This document shows, piece by piece, positions 41,583 to 50,694 of a stretch of DNA of 64,000 nucleotides. The first letter of the stretch is position 1, and every line of letters starts with the position of its first letter. The stretch spans positions 1 to 64,000 of the forward strand of contig JAAELT010000307.1 in the NCBI GenBank assembly GCA_024226315.1, read 5' to 3'. This stretch comes from a bacterium (GTDB lineage Bacteria; Acidobacteriota; Thermoanaerobaculia; Multivoradales; J023). Under the pieces are notes generated by a model. That model saw only the letters and a list, made by a program, of their open reading frames with translations, ran no database searches and was not told where the DNA came from. The position numbers were made by a program, and so were the translations under genes.

Positions 41583-41611
41583 TTGACTTCCGTCCGGCGC
41601 CCGGTTATCTT
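41583..41611 (+). promoter_or_regulatory. Predicted sigma70 promoter of the erpA-like gene
   Basis: TTGACT (41583-41588), a 17-bp spacer and TATCTT (41606-41611) lie 44 bp upstream of the start at 41655. AGGAG at 41641-41645 provides the ribosome site. Match quality and position are good; no operator is evident. Confidence 0.55.
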
Positions 41612-41654
41612 GCCGAAGAGCGGCCCGGCCGCTCATCTATAGGAGTCAGGATCC

Positions 41655-42035
41655 ATGGCAAACGTCGAACAAGCACAGACGACACCGCCGGCCGCCCCGC
41701 CCGAGGTGCCGGTCACGGTCACCGCCAAGGCGGTCAAGATGGTGAACATCACCAAGGAAGAAGAGGGCCATGAAGCCTCCTGCGGCCTGCGGATCGCGGT
41801 CCGCGGCGGCGGCTGCAGCGGCTTCGAGTACGCGCTCGATTTCGAAGAGGAGACCCGGGACACCGATCTGGTGTACGACCAGAACGGGCTCAAGGTCATC
41901 GTCGACCCGGTCAGTGCACGCTACCTCGCGGGAACCGAGATCGACTACGTGCTGGGCATGACCGGCGCCGGGTTCAAGTTCAACAACCCGAACGCCGTGG
42001 GCACCTGCGGCTGCGGCTCTTCCTTTGCCGTCTGA
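41655..42035 (+). CDS. A-type iron-sulfur cluster carrier (IscA/ErpA/HesB family)
   Basis: A 126-residue A-type carrier. The three cluster-binding Cys are conserved: Cys54 in RGGGCSGFEYAL and Cys118/Cys120 in GTCGCGSSF. A disordered Pro/Ala-rich extension of about 20 residues precedes the fold. Such proteins deliver 2Fe-2S or 4Fe-4S clusters to apo-enzymes. ErpA is likelier than IscA because no isc operon surrounds it, but the assignment is by context. It converges on ygfZ, another Fe-S maintenance gene, with 8 bp between stops. Confidence 0.93.
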   Translation: MANVEQAQTTPPAAPPEVPVTVTAKAVKMVNITKEEEGHEASCGLRIAVRGGGCSGFEYALDFEEETRDTDLVYDQNGLKVIVDPVSARYLAGTEIDYVLGMTGAGFKFNNPNAVGTCGCGSSFAV

Positions 42036-42043
42036 GCGGTCGC

Positions 42044-43141
42044 TCAGACGAACGGCAGCTCCACCACCCGGGCCGAGCCGCCGCCCTCGACTTCGACGTC
42101 GGCGCCCGGCTCCGCCCGGCGGTGCAGGATCGAGAGCCCGAGCACACCGCGGTCGCTGGCACTAGTGGCGCTGGTCACCCGGCCAGCCTCGCGGCCGTCG
42201 ACCGACAGCGCCCGGCCTACCAGGTCGTCGGCCGACTCTTCGCCCGGCGCTACGCTTGGGCCTCGGAAGTCCAGACCTCGCAGGTGGCGGTTGACGCCGC
42301 CGCGGTAGTGGATCCGCGCGACCACTTCCTGCCCCAGGTAGCAACCCTTGGTGTAGCTCACTGTCTCGTCCTCGATCCCGGTCTCCTGGGGGAAGTTCGC
42401 GGGCCCGAAGTCGACGCCGAAGAGCGGACGTCCGGCCTCGACGCGTAGGCGGTTCCAGGCGCGAGAGCCCACCGGCCGCACCTGATCCTGATCGAGCAGG
42501 TGCTCGACGACCGCCGCGGCCTCCCCCGCCGGGATCCATAGTGTCCATGCCGGGACTTTCCCGTCTGGCGTCGCCAACGTCGGCTCGCGCACGACGTATG
42601 TCTCGACGCCGGCGACCTTCAGGTACCGGTGGCCGTGAGCGTCCTCGGGCAACTCCCCTGCCGCGCCGAGCACGCGGGCCGCGATCGGGCCGGCCAGGGT
42701 CAGGGGGACCGCGTCGTCGACCACCGAGACCTCCACCCGATCGACGATCACGTACTTGCGCAGATGCTCGGTGATGGCGCCTGAGGTGCCCGGCGGCAGC
42801 ACCAGGGAGAAACGGTCGTCGTGTGCCAGCACCACCGGATCGGCCAGCACCCGGCCCTTGACGTCGGTGACGAAGCCGCGGACCCCACCCCCCGGCTCCA
42901 GGTTCTGAACGTCGCAGGTGACGAGACCGCCCAGGAACCGCGCACGGTCCTCTCCCGTCATCGCGATCCGCTCCATCCACGATCGATCGGTCAAGCCGCA
43001 ACCGCCGAGGAGCGCCGCGTGCTCCTCCGCCTCGCCGGCGAAGGCAGCGGGGGCCTCGACACCCCGATAGGTGGCCATGCGGGCACCCAGGCGATGGTGC
43101 AGGGCGGCGAGCGGGCGCTCGAGTGTTTCCGTGCTGCTCAT
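42044..43141 (-). CDS. ygfZ: YgfZ/GcvT-like folate-binding Fe-S repair protein
   Basis: A 365-residue tetrahydrofolate-binding protein of the YgfZ/IBA57 group. The hallmark KGCYLGQEVVARIHYRG (near residue 265) holds the essential Cys. Upstream, DRSWMERIAMTGEDRARFLGGLVTCDVQNLEPG matches the GcvT-like N-domain. YgfZ supports synthesis or repair of certain 4Fe-4S enzymes. The start ATG at 43141 is divergent from the hydrolase at 43183. Pairing with an ErpA-like gene next door fits the role. Confidence 0.95.
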   Translation of the reverse strand: MSSTETLERPLAALHHRLGARMATYRGVEAPAAFAGEAEEHAALLGGCGLTDRSWMERIAMTGEDRARFLGGLVTCDVQNLEPGGGVRGFVTDVKGRVLADPVVLAHDDRFSLVLPPGTSGAITEHLRKYVIVDRVEVSVVDDAVPLTLAGPIAARVLGAAGELPEDAHGHRYLKVAGVETYVVREPTLATPDGKVPAWTLWIPAGEAAAVVEHLLDQDQVRPVGSRAWNRLRVEAGRPLFGVDFGPANFPQETGIEDETVSYTKGCYLGQEVVARIHYRGGVNRHLRGLDFRGPSVAPGEESADDLVGRALSVDGREAGRVTSATSASDRGVLGLSILHRRAEPGADVEVEGGGSARVVELPFV

Positions 43142-43182
43142 TTCGGGGATGTTAACAAGGCGGAAGACGGTAGAATCAGGTC

Positions 43183-44061
43183 ATGACTCAGGAACAACAC
43201 TTCGTCATCGAAAGCGAGCCCGTCCTGGGCGCGAAGAGCCCCAAGATCCACGGCGTCGCCCAGTGGCCGGAAACCCCGGCCTGCGGGCCCGATTGCTGGC
43301 CGACCGTGATCATCTGTCACGGCTTCAAGGGCTTCATGGAATGGGGCTTCTTCCCGCCCCTGGCCGAGCTCCTGGTCGAGCGCGGCTTCACCGTCATCCG
43401 TTTCAACTACTCCGGCAGCGGCATGCGGCCGGGCGATGAGCTGGTCACCGACCTCGAGGCGTTCCGCTCCAACACCTTCAGCCTGGAGCTGATCGAGACC
43501 CTGCGGGTACTGCAGGCGGCCGGCACCGAGATCGCACCGGACCATGTCGACCCCGAGCGCATCGCGCTCCTGGGCCACAGCCGGGGCGGCGGGGCGTCAC
43601 TCCTGGCCGCCGCCCACCCCGACTGGCGCAATCGCTTGCGCGCCCTGGTCACCTGGGCCGGCGTCGGCACCTTCGACCGCTTCGACGCGGCAGCCAAGAA
43701 AGCGTGGCACGCGAAAGGCGCGCTACCGATCCAGAACGCCCGCACCGGGCAGGACCTGGAGCTCGGCATCGAGCTGCTCGCCGACCTCGAGAACCAGAGC
43801 GCGGTGCTCGATCTGCCGGCGGCCGCCGTCTTGCGCCGGGCACCGTGGCTGATCGTCCACGGTGGCGGCGACGAGACCGTGCCCCCCACGGAGGCCGAGG
43901 CGCTGAATCGCGCGGCCGTGGGCCCCAAGGAGCTGCTGATCGTCGACGGCGCCAGTCACACCTTCGGCGCCCAGCATCCCTTCGCCGGGCCGACGCGCGA
44001 GCTGATCAAGGTGATGAACGCCAGCCAGACCTGGCTGCGGCGTCATCTCTGCGGCGGCTAG
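43183..44061 (+). CDS. Alpha/beta-hydrolase (dienelactone-hydrolase-like)
   Basis: A 292-residue cytoplasmic hydrolase. The oxyanion segment is IICHGFKGFMEWGFF, the nucleophile is Ser133 in LLGHSRGGGAS, the acid is Asp in VHGGGDETVPPTEAE and the base His in VDGASHTFGAQHPF. This layout fits prolyl-oligopeptidase/dienelactone hydrolase-type esterases. The ATG at 43183 is 41 bp from divergent ygfZ. Substrate not predictable. Confidence 0.9.
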   Translation: MTQEQHFVIESEPVLGAKSPKIHGVAQWPETPACGPDCWPTVIICHGFKGFMEWGFFPPLAELLVERGFTVIRFNYSGSGMRPGDELVTDLEAFRSNTFSLELIETLRVLQAAGTEIAPDHVDPERIALLGHSRGGGASLLAAAHPDWRNRLRALVTWAGVGTFDRFDAAAKKAWHAKGALPIQNARTGQDLELGIELLADLENQSAVLDLPAAAVLRRAPWLIVHGGGDETVPPTEAEALNRAAVGPKELLIVDGASHTFGAQHPFAGPTRELIKVMNASQTWLRRHLCGG

Positions 44062-44074
44062 GAACGAGTCCTCA

Positions 44075-44180
44075 GCGGTGGCCTGATGGCCGAGGACGGC
44101 GCGTAACGCGGTCGAACGTCGGGCCGGGGGGCGGGCAGGAGCGAGCTCGAGCACCGCCCGCAGGCCATCAGGGCAACCGC
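44075..44180. repeat. Long inverted repeat between convergent genes
   Basis: GCGGTGGCCTGATGGCC (44075-44091) pairs with the complement of GGCCATCAGGGCAACCGC (44163-44180) with one mismatch and one bulge, enclosing about 70 bp. It sits between the hydrolase and the convergent dodecin gene and may act as a bidirectional 3'-end structure. Nothing else is recognised in the 176-bp gap. Confidence 0.5.
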
Positions 44181-44237
44181 GGCCCTGAACGAGGCCGCCG
44201 CGCCCACGCACAACGGCCTGCTCTGATCAGCCCTTGA

Positions 44238-44441
44238 TCAGCCCTTGAGGACGAAGGTCACCTTCATGTTGACTCGGTACTCGGTGATCTTGCCGTTCTT
44301 GCACACCACGCTCTCCTGCTGCACCCAGGCGCCGGTGATGTTCTTGAGCGTCTTGCTGGCGCGAGCGATGCCCTTGTCGATCGCGTCCTGAAAGCTCTTC
44401 TTGGAACCAGCGGTGATCTCGGTGACTTTGGCTACAGCCAT
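44238..44441 (-). CDS. Dodecin-family flavin-binding protein
   Basis: A 67-residue protein matching dodecin end to end: VAKVTEITAGSKKSFQDAIDKGIARASKTLKNI, then GAWVQQESVVCKNGKITEYRVNMKVTFVL. Dodecins form hollow dodecamers that store or buffer flavins or CoA. The central Trp (GAWV) is the residue that stacks on flavin. AAAGGAG stands 7 bp before the ATG. The stop codon lies in an 11-bp tandem duplication (AAGGGCTGATC twice, minus strand). The 242-bp upstream gap to the HAD gene holds no recognisable gene. Confidence 0.95.
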   Translation of the reverse strand: MAVAKVTEITAGSKKSFQDAIDKGIARASKTLKNITGAWVQQESVVCKNGKITEYRVNMKVTFVLKG

Positions 44442-44683
44442 GACAAGCTCCTTTCGAACAGACGTTGAATATCAGGCGGCCGGATACCGCCATCGAGACG
44501 AAAGACCGCTCCGCGACGCCGCGCGCCCGGGCGGTCCATGCTTCCTACGGTCGCGACTCGAAAAAGCAAGTTTGGTGCCATCCCCTTCCCTCGCTACGGC
44601 CCTGATCGAAAGGTCCCTGCGACCGGGCAGAACGCCTCTTGCTCCGGGAGTTTCGCCCGTACCAGGGATTATTACCCAGTTCT

Positions 44684-45424
44684 TCAGTCGCCGTGGGCGG
44701 CGGGCGTCACCACGGGCGACGGAGCGGTGAAACGCTCGATCTGACCCGCCGCGCGCTCGAGGTCGGCGAAGACCCAGTCCGCGCCCGCGGCCTCGAGAGG
44801 TTCGGCTTCCGTGAATCCTGTCGCCACCGCCATCGAACGGATTCCCGCAGAGCGTGCGCACTCGACGTCCAGCACCGTGTCGCCGACGATCAGGCTGCGG
44901 TCGAGCGCGAACGGCCGGCCACTGAGCACCGCGGCGCGCTGCAGAGCCACCGGCCCCAGGTCGCAGCGGTCGATGGCGTCGTCACCGAACGCGCCGAACG
45001 CGAAGTATCGTTCGAGATCGAAGCACGACAGCTTGATCCGCGCCCCCCGCCGCCAGTTGCCGGTCAAGAGGCCCACCAGCACATCCTCGCGCGCCGACAA
45101 CCGCTCCAGGAGCTCGCGGACACCGGGCAGCAGACGCACGCGGCCGGGATCGAGCCCGCGCTCGAGATTCTCGACGTAGATCTTCTCCACGGCCGCCAGA
45201 TGAGGCAGGATCTCCTCGTCGCGGCGGCCGGTGGCGCGGATCAGATCGACCACGATCCGTGGATCGGTCTTGCCCGCGAAACTGTAACCCTTGAGCCTGT
45301 CCTGGTCTGTAAACGCACTACAGTCTCCGAAGACTTCCGTCAGGGCGTCCACGAACATCGCCCCGACCTGCCGCCCGCAGCGCAGCAGAGTACCGTCGAC
45401 GTCGAAGAGGATCAGATGCTTCAA
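44684..45424 (-). CDS. HAD-superfamily phosphatase (PGP-like)
   Basis: A 246-residue HAD hydrolase with complete motifs: I, LILFDVDGTLLRCG (both Asp present); II, VGLLTGN; III, Arg/Lys region about NWRRGARIKLS; IV, LIVGDTVLDVECARSAG. A helical C1 cap lies between I and II. It resembles phosphoglycolate phosphatase-like enzymes. Its ATG overlaps the stop of the enoyl-CoA hydratase gene by 4 bp, so both are translated from one mRNA. Confidence 0.9.
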   Translation of the reverse strand: MKHLILFDVDGTLLRCGRQVGAMFVDALTEVFGDCSAFTDQDRLKGYSFAGKTDPRIVVDLIRATGRRDEEILPHLAAVEKIYVENLERGLDPGRVRLLPGVRELLERLSAREDVLVGLLTGNWRRGARIKLSCFDLERYFAFGAFGDDAIDRCDLGPVALQRAAVLSGRPFALDRSLIVGDTVLDVECARSAGIRSMAVATGFTEAEPLEAAGADWVFADLERAAGQIERFTAPSPVVTPAAHGD

Positions 45425-46218
45425 CGCCAGCTCGGGGGTTTCTTGGTTTCCAGGAAGGTGGCGATGCCGTGCTTGCAGTCCGGCGTCGCCCGGGCCTCGG
45501 CGTTGACCGCCGCCGCCAGCTCGAGCGCATCGTCCAGGCCGCAGCCGAGGCTGTCGAGTAGCAGCATCTTGGTGCGCGCGATCGACTCGGAGCTGGCACG
45601 CTCAAGGATGCCCGCGGCCAGCTCGACCGTCGCCGTCTCGAGCTCGTCGTCCGCCACCACCCGGTTGACCAGCCCGAGCTCGTGAGCACGCAGCGCGTCG
45701 ATGAACTGCGGGTCGAGCAGCAACTCGCGCAGGTCCCGGCCCTTGACCCGTAGCGGCAGAAACGTCGCCACCAGCGCCGCCACGAAGCCGATCCGCACCT
45801 CGCTGTACATGAAACGGGAAGTCTCGGTCGCCACCACGTAGTCGTGGGCAGTAGCCAGCCCGCAACCGCCGGCGACGCAGGAGCCGTGGACCATGGCCAC
45901 GGTCAGCGCGTCCTGACGCAGCACCGAGGCGAAGAGCGCCCGCAGCGCCTCGGAGTCGCGGCGATTCTCCTCGGGGCCGGCGTCGCGCAGGCTCCTCAGG
46001 TGCTCGAGGTCGGCGCCGGCCGAGAAGTGCCTGCCGGCGCCCCGCAGCAGCACCGCGCGCACGCCCTCGCCGCGCAGCGGCCGACTGTAGAGCTCTGTCA
46101 GTTCCGCGATCATCCGCGGCGCCAGCGCGTTCGCCTTGGCGGGATTGTCGAGGGTCACCCGCAGCAGGTCCCCCTCGCGGCGGACCTCCAGGGTCTCGAA
46201 AGATCGATCTGTGCTCAT
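45421..46218 (-). CDS. Enoyl-CoA hydratase/isomerase family protein
   Basis: A 265-residue crotonase-fold enzyme. The first oxyanion-hole region is LRGAGRHFSAGADLEHL (about 61-77) and the second is MVHGSCVAGGCGLATAHDYVVA (about 110-131). The position of the first catalytic Glu of E. coli-type hydratases is not clearly filled. Hydratase, isomerase or another crotonase reaction is therefore possible. It is divergent from the HMG-CoA lyase-like gene and shares an operon with the HAD phosphatase. It could take part in acyl-CoA breakdown. Confidence 0.88.
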   Translation of the reverse strand: MSTDRSFETLEVRREGDLLRVTLDNPAKANALAPRMIAELTELYSRPLRGEGVRAVLLRGAGRHFSAGADLEHLRSLRDAGPEENRRDSEALRALFASVLRQDALTVAMVHGSCVAGGCGLATAHDYVVATETSRFMYSEVRIGFVAALVATFLPLRVKGRDLRELLLDPQFIDALRAHELGLVNRVVADDELETATVELAAGILERASSESIARTKMLLLDSLGCGLDDALELAAAVNAEARATPDCKHGIATFLETKKPPSWR

Positions 46219-46367
46219 GGACGGGCCGGTAACTCTGTGCCGGTGGCTCCAAGGTCGGCGACGCTTGCCGCACGACCCGCGAGCCGACGGTATCCTACCT
46301 CACCTCCTGGTAACATCGCGGACCGGCGGGCGCGATACGGCCGGCGCCGACTGGTCCGGAAAATCGA

Positions 46368-47342
46368 ATGGGACAAGACACCGAGAAACGAGCCCCCGAG
46401 GTCAAGATCTGTGACGTCACCCTGCGCGACGGCATGCAGGTGCTGAACCGCAATGCCTTGATCCCGGTGCGGATGCGGCTGCGACTGGCCGAGACCCTGC
46501 AGCGCGCCCACATTCCCTACATCGAGGCCGGGTCTTTCGTCAATCCACGCATCGTCTCCGCGATGCAGGACACGACCGAGCTGTTCGCGCAGCTGCGGCC
46601 GGCCAAGGGTCAGCAGCTCGCAGCCCTGGTGCCGAAGCTGAAGTACTACCAGCAGATGAAGCTGACGCCGCACGTGGACACGGTGGCGCTGTTCATCTCG
46701 GCGTCCGAGACCTACTCGCTCGCCAACACCCGCATGACGCCGGCCGAGGCCGTGAAGAACGCCCGTGAGGTGGCGACCGCCGCCCGGGAGGACGGCTACC
46801 GCGTGCGCGCCTACCTCTCCTACGCCTTTCGGGAGATGCTCATCGCGCCCGGCGAGATGCCGACCGACACCGTCGAGCTGCTGTGCGAGCATCTGCTCGA
46901 GATGGGCTGCGAGACGATCGCACTTTCAGACACCGACGGCCGCTCGACCGGCCGCGACGTGGAGCGCATGATCAACCACGTCGACCGCACCCTGGGGCTC
47001 GACCACATGGGCGTGCACCTGCACGATCTCCACGGCCTCGGCCTGGTGAATTCGCTGATCGCCTACCAGCTCGGCATCCGCACCTTCGATTGCTCGATCG
47101 GCGGCCTCGGCGGCAACAAGATCGTCGAGAACTCGATCGGCAACGTGGCCACCGAGGAGCTGGTCAACATGTTCAACGGCATGGGCGTTGCGACCGGCAT
47201 CGACTTCGACTTCCTGCTGCGCGCCGGCCGGGTGGTGATCGACATGGCGCACTTCGTCGGCGATCCGGCGCCACCCAGCAGGATCCTCGCCGACCAGCTG
47301 CTGGGCGTCGACCAGACCCTGCGCAAGATCGACGTCGGTTGA
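46368..47342 (+). CDS. Hydroxymethylglutaryl-CoA lyase-like DRE-TIM enzyme
   Basis: A 324-residue TIM-barrel enzyme. The DRE-type start is ICDVTLRDGMQVLNR (about 12-26), then IEAGSFVNPRIVSAMQDT, metal ligands in GVHLHDLHGLGLVNSL, and GNVATEELVNMFNGMG. These match HMG-CoA lyase, which splits HMG-CoA into acetyl-CoA and acetoacetate. The loop that carries the catalytic Cys in that enzyme (GLGGCPY) reads GLGGNKIVENS here, so Cys is Asn. Another aldol-type acyl-CoA or 2-oxoacid lyase is thus possible. It is followed 24 bp later by yceH. Confidence 0.85.
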   Translation: MGQDTEKRAPEVKICDVTLRDGMQVLNRNALIPVRMRLRLAETLQRAHIPYIEAGSFVNPRIVSAMQDTTELFAQLRPAKGQQLAALVPKLKYYQQMKLTPHVDTVALFISASETYSLANTRMTPAEAVKNAREVATAAREDGYRVRAYLSYAFREMLIAPGEMPTDTVELLCEHLLEMGCETIALSDTDGRSTGRDVERMINHVDRTLGLDHMGVHLHDLHGLGLVNSLIAYQLGIRTFDCSIGGLGGNKIVENSIGNVATEELVNMFNGMGVATGIDFDFLLRAGRVVIDMAHFVGDPAPPSRILADQLLGVDQTLRKIDVG

Positions 47343-47366
47343 ACCGGTAACCGGAGGCGAACCACC

Positions 47367-48065
47367 ATGACCAAGACACGTCCGCTCGACCCCATCGAGA
47401 TCCGGGTGCTGGGCGCCCTGATGGAGAAGGAGCAGACCACGCCGGACAACTACCCGTTGACCATCAACACGGTGATCGCCGCCTGCAATCAGAAGTCGGC
47501 ACGCGATCCGGTGACGAGCCTCACCGAGACCCAGGTGGTCGAGACCCTCGACCGCCTGCGCCAGGACGTCCTGACCTGGCGCAGCGAGGGCGCCCGGGTA
47601 GAACGCTGGCAGCACAGCCTGGACCGGCGCTGGCACTTGGGCTCGGCGTCAAAAGCGGTGATGTGCATACTCATGCTGCGCGGCCCCCAGACCCCTGGCG
47701 AGCTCAAGACCCGCTGCGAGCGCATGCACCACTTCGAGACCAAGGAAGACGTCGAGGAGCTGCTAACGCAGTTGGCCGAGGGATTCGACGCCCTGGTGCG
47801 AGAGCTGCCGCGCCGCACCGGCCAGCGCGACAACCGCTGGACCCACCTGGTGGCCATCGAGCAGCCGGACGCCGAGCAGGACGAGTCGAGCCCGGCAGTC
47901 GCCACCGCCGCCCAACCCGCTCCCGCACCCGCGCCGGCTCCCGAGCCCCCGCCCATGCCCGAGGGCCCGACCCCCGTCGAGCGCCTGGGCAAGCTCGAAG
48001 CTGAGGTCGCCGAGCTGCGCGAGGAGCTGCGGGCGCTGCGCGTCCGCTTAGGGGATCTGGACTAG
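47367..48065 (+). CDS. YceH-like DUF480 winged-helix protein
   Basis: A 232-residue protein with the DUF480 signature LDPIEIRVLGALMEKEQTTPDNYPLTINTVIAACNQKSARDPV, then VMCILMLRGPQTPGELKTRCERMHHF. Two winged-helix units are known from structures of this family. Its molecular role is unsettled. A Pro/Ala-rich linker (about 175-205) and a short coiled-coil C-terminus (LGKLEAEVAELREELRALRVRL) follow. GGAGG lies upstream of the ATG at 47367. Convergent with the ADOP permease. Confidence 0.93.
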   Translation: MTKTRPLDPIEIRVLGALMEKEQTTPDNYPLTINTVIAACNQKSARDPVTSLTETQVVETLDRLRQDVLTWRSEGARVERWQHSLDRRWHLGSASKAVMCILMLRGPQTPGELKTRCERMHHFETKEDVEELLTQLAEGFDALVRELPRRTGQRDNRWTHLVAIEQPDAEQDESSPAVATAAQPAPAPAPAPEPPPMPEGPTPVERLGKLEAEVAELREELRALRVRLGDLD

Positions 48066-48083
48066 CTCGATAGACCGGAGCGC

Positions 48084-50507
48084 TCAGTCGGTGCGCAGAG
48101 CCACCACCGGATCGACGCGGGTGGCGCGCAGTGCCGGCAGGAAGCTGGCGAGCAGGGCGACGGCGACGAGGGAGGCCGCCAGCAAGGCGTAGATCCAGGG
48201 ATCGCGGGTGCTCACGTTCAGGAGCTGGCTCTCGAGCACGCGGCTGGCGCCCAGCGCCAGGAGGACGCCGAGGCCGACACCGATCACCGCCAGCCGCAGG
48301 GCATCTCTGCCGACCATCCGCAAGATGTTGCCGCGGCCGGCGCCCACCGCCACCCGGATACCGATCTCACGGGTGCGCTCCCGGACCGCGTAGGCGAGCA
48401 CCGCGTAGATGCCGGTGGCCGCCAGGATCAGCGCCAGCAAGGCAAAGCCGGTGAGCAGCTGGACGACGAACCGCGGTTGCCACTCGACATCGCGCACCAG
48501 CTGTTCCATGGTGGAGAGGGCGAAGACGGGGACATCGCGGCTGATCGACCACACCGCGTCTTCGACCGCCGGGATCATGGCCAGCAACCGGGTCTCGTCG
48601 GCCTCCGGGCGCCGGACATAAAAGGTGACCGCCATGGTCGGCCGCTGCGCCAGAGGCCGATAGAGGATCGGCGGCGGCAACGGGTTGTCGGCCACGCCGC
48701 GCAGATCGCCGGCCAGGCCCACCAGGCGTACGTTGATGACGCTCTCGCCCTCGCCGACCACCAGGGTACGCCCCACCGGGTCCTCGTCTCCGAACAGGCG
48801 GCGGGAGAGGGCGTGGCTGATCACCGCCACCGGCTCGCCGTCCGCCGAGTCGTGATCAGTGAAGTCCCGACCGGCCAGGATCGGCTGCCGTGCGACGTCG
48901 AAGTAGCCCGGCAGCGTGCTCAGCAGCGACGCCTGGGGCCGCGACTCCGGGGGCAGAACCGTGCCCTGTGGCGCTACCGGTGCCGAGCCGCCGAAAGTCC
49001 CGGCGAAGGTCGGCAGGAACTCGATGCCGCCCACCGACTCGACGCCCGGCAGGGCACCGAGCCGTTCCAGGACCTCGCGATGGAAGGGCTCATAGCGATC
49101 CGGCGTCTCGAATCCCGGGCCACGGGCGCCCGTCCGCCCGTACAGCAGGCCCTCGGGCTCGAAGCCCAGGTCCAGACCGCGCAGGTTCTGCAGCGAGCGG
49201 ACGGTCAGACCGGCGGCGATCAGCAACATCATCGAAACCGCCAGCTCGACGACCACCAGCAGCGAGCGCAGCCGCCGGCGGGCGCGGCCCCCGATCGCCC
49301 GCGACGCGCCGGCGGATAGAATGTCGGCGGAGTCGCGGAACAGCTGCCTCAAGGGCAGCAGGCCGAAAAAGAGCGTGGTCAGGCAGGCGAGGAAAAGCGA
49401 GAACAGAATGACCCGCGGCTCCACTCCGACCTGATCGAGCAGCGGCACCGAGATGTTCGACGGCGCCAGCCGCGTCAAGGGCCCGATGCTCCAGTAGGCC
49501 GCCAGCACGCCGAGGCCGGCACCGAGCAGGCTGATCAACAGACTCTCGGTGAGCAGCTGGCGGGCCAGGTGTCGCCGGCCGGCGCCCAGCGCCTGGCGCA
49601 CGGCGATCTCCTGGCGGCGACCGAGGGCGCGGGTGAGCAGCAGGTTGGCGACGTTGGAGCAGGCGATCAGGAGCACCAGGCCGACGGCCCCGAACAGGAC
49701 CATCAGCGCCGGCTTGTAAAGCTCCACCATCGAGTGGTGCAGGGTCATCACGCGCAGACCCCGGACCCGGTGGGCGTCCGGATAGAGCTTCGCAAGATCG
49801 GCCGCCAGGCGGTCGGCCTCTTGCTGCGCCTGGGCCAGGCCGGTGCCGTCGGCCAATCGGCCGATGAGCACCCAGTTGGCTCGTCCCGGACTCGGTTCCG
49901 TGATCTCGGGAACGGGCATCCACAGCACGGGCAGCCGAGGGAAGGCGGCATTCTGGAACGACGGTGACATGACGCCGATCACTTCGTACGTCTCCTCGGC
50001 GAGCTCGATAGTCCGCCCCAGGATGTTCGGATCGCCACCGAAATGACTCAGCCAGAAGCCGTGGTTCAAGATCACCACCCGCGCGCCCTGGCGATGCTCC
50101 TCGGCCGAGAAGGTCCTGCCGAACAGCGGGTTCACCCCGAGCATCTCGAACCAGCCCGAGGTCACCCGTCGCATCAACGGATTCAGCGGCCTCTCCGAGT
50201 CGGTGACCGAAAGACCGGTGTTCATGGCGCCGGCGATCTGCTCGAAGCCGCGGCCCGGCTCCAGCGCCGCGGCGACGGTCGCCTCCGACACCCTCTGCCG
50301 GTCGCTGCCCCGCACGGCCTCCGTGCCGAAGAACCGAACCAGCCGGTCGGGGCGCTCGAATCCGAGGGGCTCGAGCATCAGACCGTGGACGAGCGAGAAA
50401 ACGACGGTGTTGGCACCGATGCCGAGCGCCAGCACGAGCACCGCCACGGTGCTGGGTCCCGGGCTCTTGAGCAGCGTGCGTAGGGCGTAGCGCAGATCCT
50501 GGATCAT
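48084..50507 (-). CDS. ADOP-type (MacB/FtsX-like) ABC permease
   Basis: An 807-residue permease of the ADOP class (acidobacterial duplicated orphan permease). The N-terminus MIQDLRYALRTLLKSPGPSTVAVLVLALGIGANTVVFSLV is diagnostic. A MacB_PCD periplasmic domain precedes four membrane helices (about 270-420), and the whole FtsX unit repeats in the second half, ending ALRATRVDPVVALRTD. No ATPase gene is adjacent, as the family name implies. These permeases are thought to act in export or mechanotransmission with an unlinked ATPase. AGGAGG sits 7 bp before the ATG. It is the best taxonomic marker in the window. Confidence 0.95.
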   Translation of the reverse strand: MIQDLRYALRTLLKSPGPSTVAVLVLALGIGANTVVFSLVHGLMLEPLGFERPDRLVRFFGTEAVRGSDRQRVSEATVAAALEPGRGFEQIAGAMNTGLSVTDSERPLNPLMRRVTSGWFEMLGVNPLFGRTFSAEEHRQGARVVILNHGFWLSHFGGDPNILGRTIELAEETYEVIGVMSPSFQNAAFPRLPVLWMPVPEITEPSPGRANWVLIGRLADGTGLAQAQQEADRLAADLAKLYPDAHRVRGLRVMTLHHSMVELYKPALMVLFGAVGLVLLIACSNVANLLLTRALGRRQEIAVRQALGAGRRHLARQLLTESLLISLLGAGLGVLAAYWSIGPLTRLAPSNISVPLLDQVGVEPRVILFSLFLACLTTLFFGLLPLRQLFRDSADILSAGASRAIGGRARRRLRSLLVVVELAVSMMLLIAAGLTVRSLQNLRGLDLGFEPEGLLYGRTGARGPGFETPDRYEPFHREVLERLGALPGVESVGGIEFLPTFAGTFGGSAPVAPQGTVLPPESRPQASLLSTLPGYFDVARQPILAGRDFTDHDSADGEPVAVISHALSRRLFGDEDPVGRTLVVGEGESVINVRLVGLAGDLRGVADNPLPPPILYRPLAQRPTMAVTFYVRRPEADETRLLAMIPAVEDAVWSISRDVPVFALSTMEQLVRDVEWQPRFVVQLLTGFALLALILAATGIYAVLAYAVRERTREIGIRVAVGAGRGNILRMVGRDALRLAVIGVGLGVLLALGASRVLESQLLNVSTRDPWIYALLAASLVAVALLASFLPALRATRVDPVVALRTD

Positions 50508-50694
50508 GGCGGTTCCTCCTGGTTCGACCCTGGAACAGCAAGATCGAGGCCAGCGGTGGGACGCTCAGAATCGCCAGGATCTCGCCATAAGTGTCCGGAT
50601 CCGGGACCGGATCGTGCCACGACCGGTCGGGGTCCCAGGTAGCTGGCGAAGCTCCGGCATTCCATGACCCCCGAGCTCTGCAGAGGCTCAGGGA

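Noticed and set aside
44227..44493. A second small minus-strand frame over dodecin
   Set aside because: It is a shadow frame; the dodecin frame matches the family from end to end.
46240..46320. A minus-strand ribosome-site-like AGGAGGTGAGG without a gene
   Set aside because: No start codon and open frame follow at usable spacing.
50515..50545. A tRNA T-arm-like sequence (GGTTCGACC)
   Set aside because: No acceptor, D or anticodon arm can be built around it; it lies in the ADOP leader.
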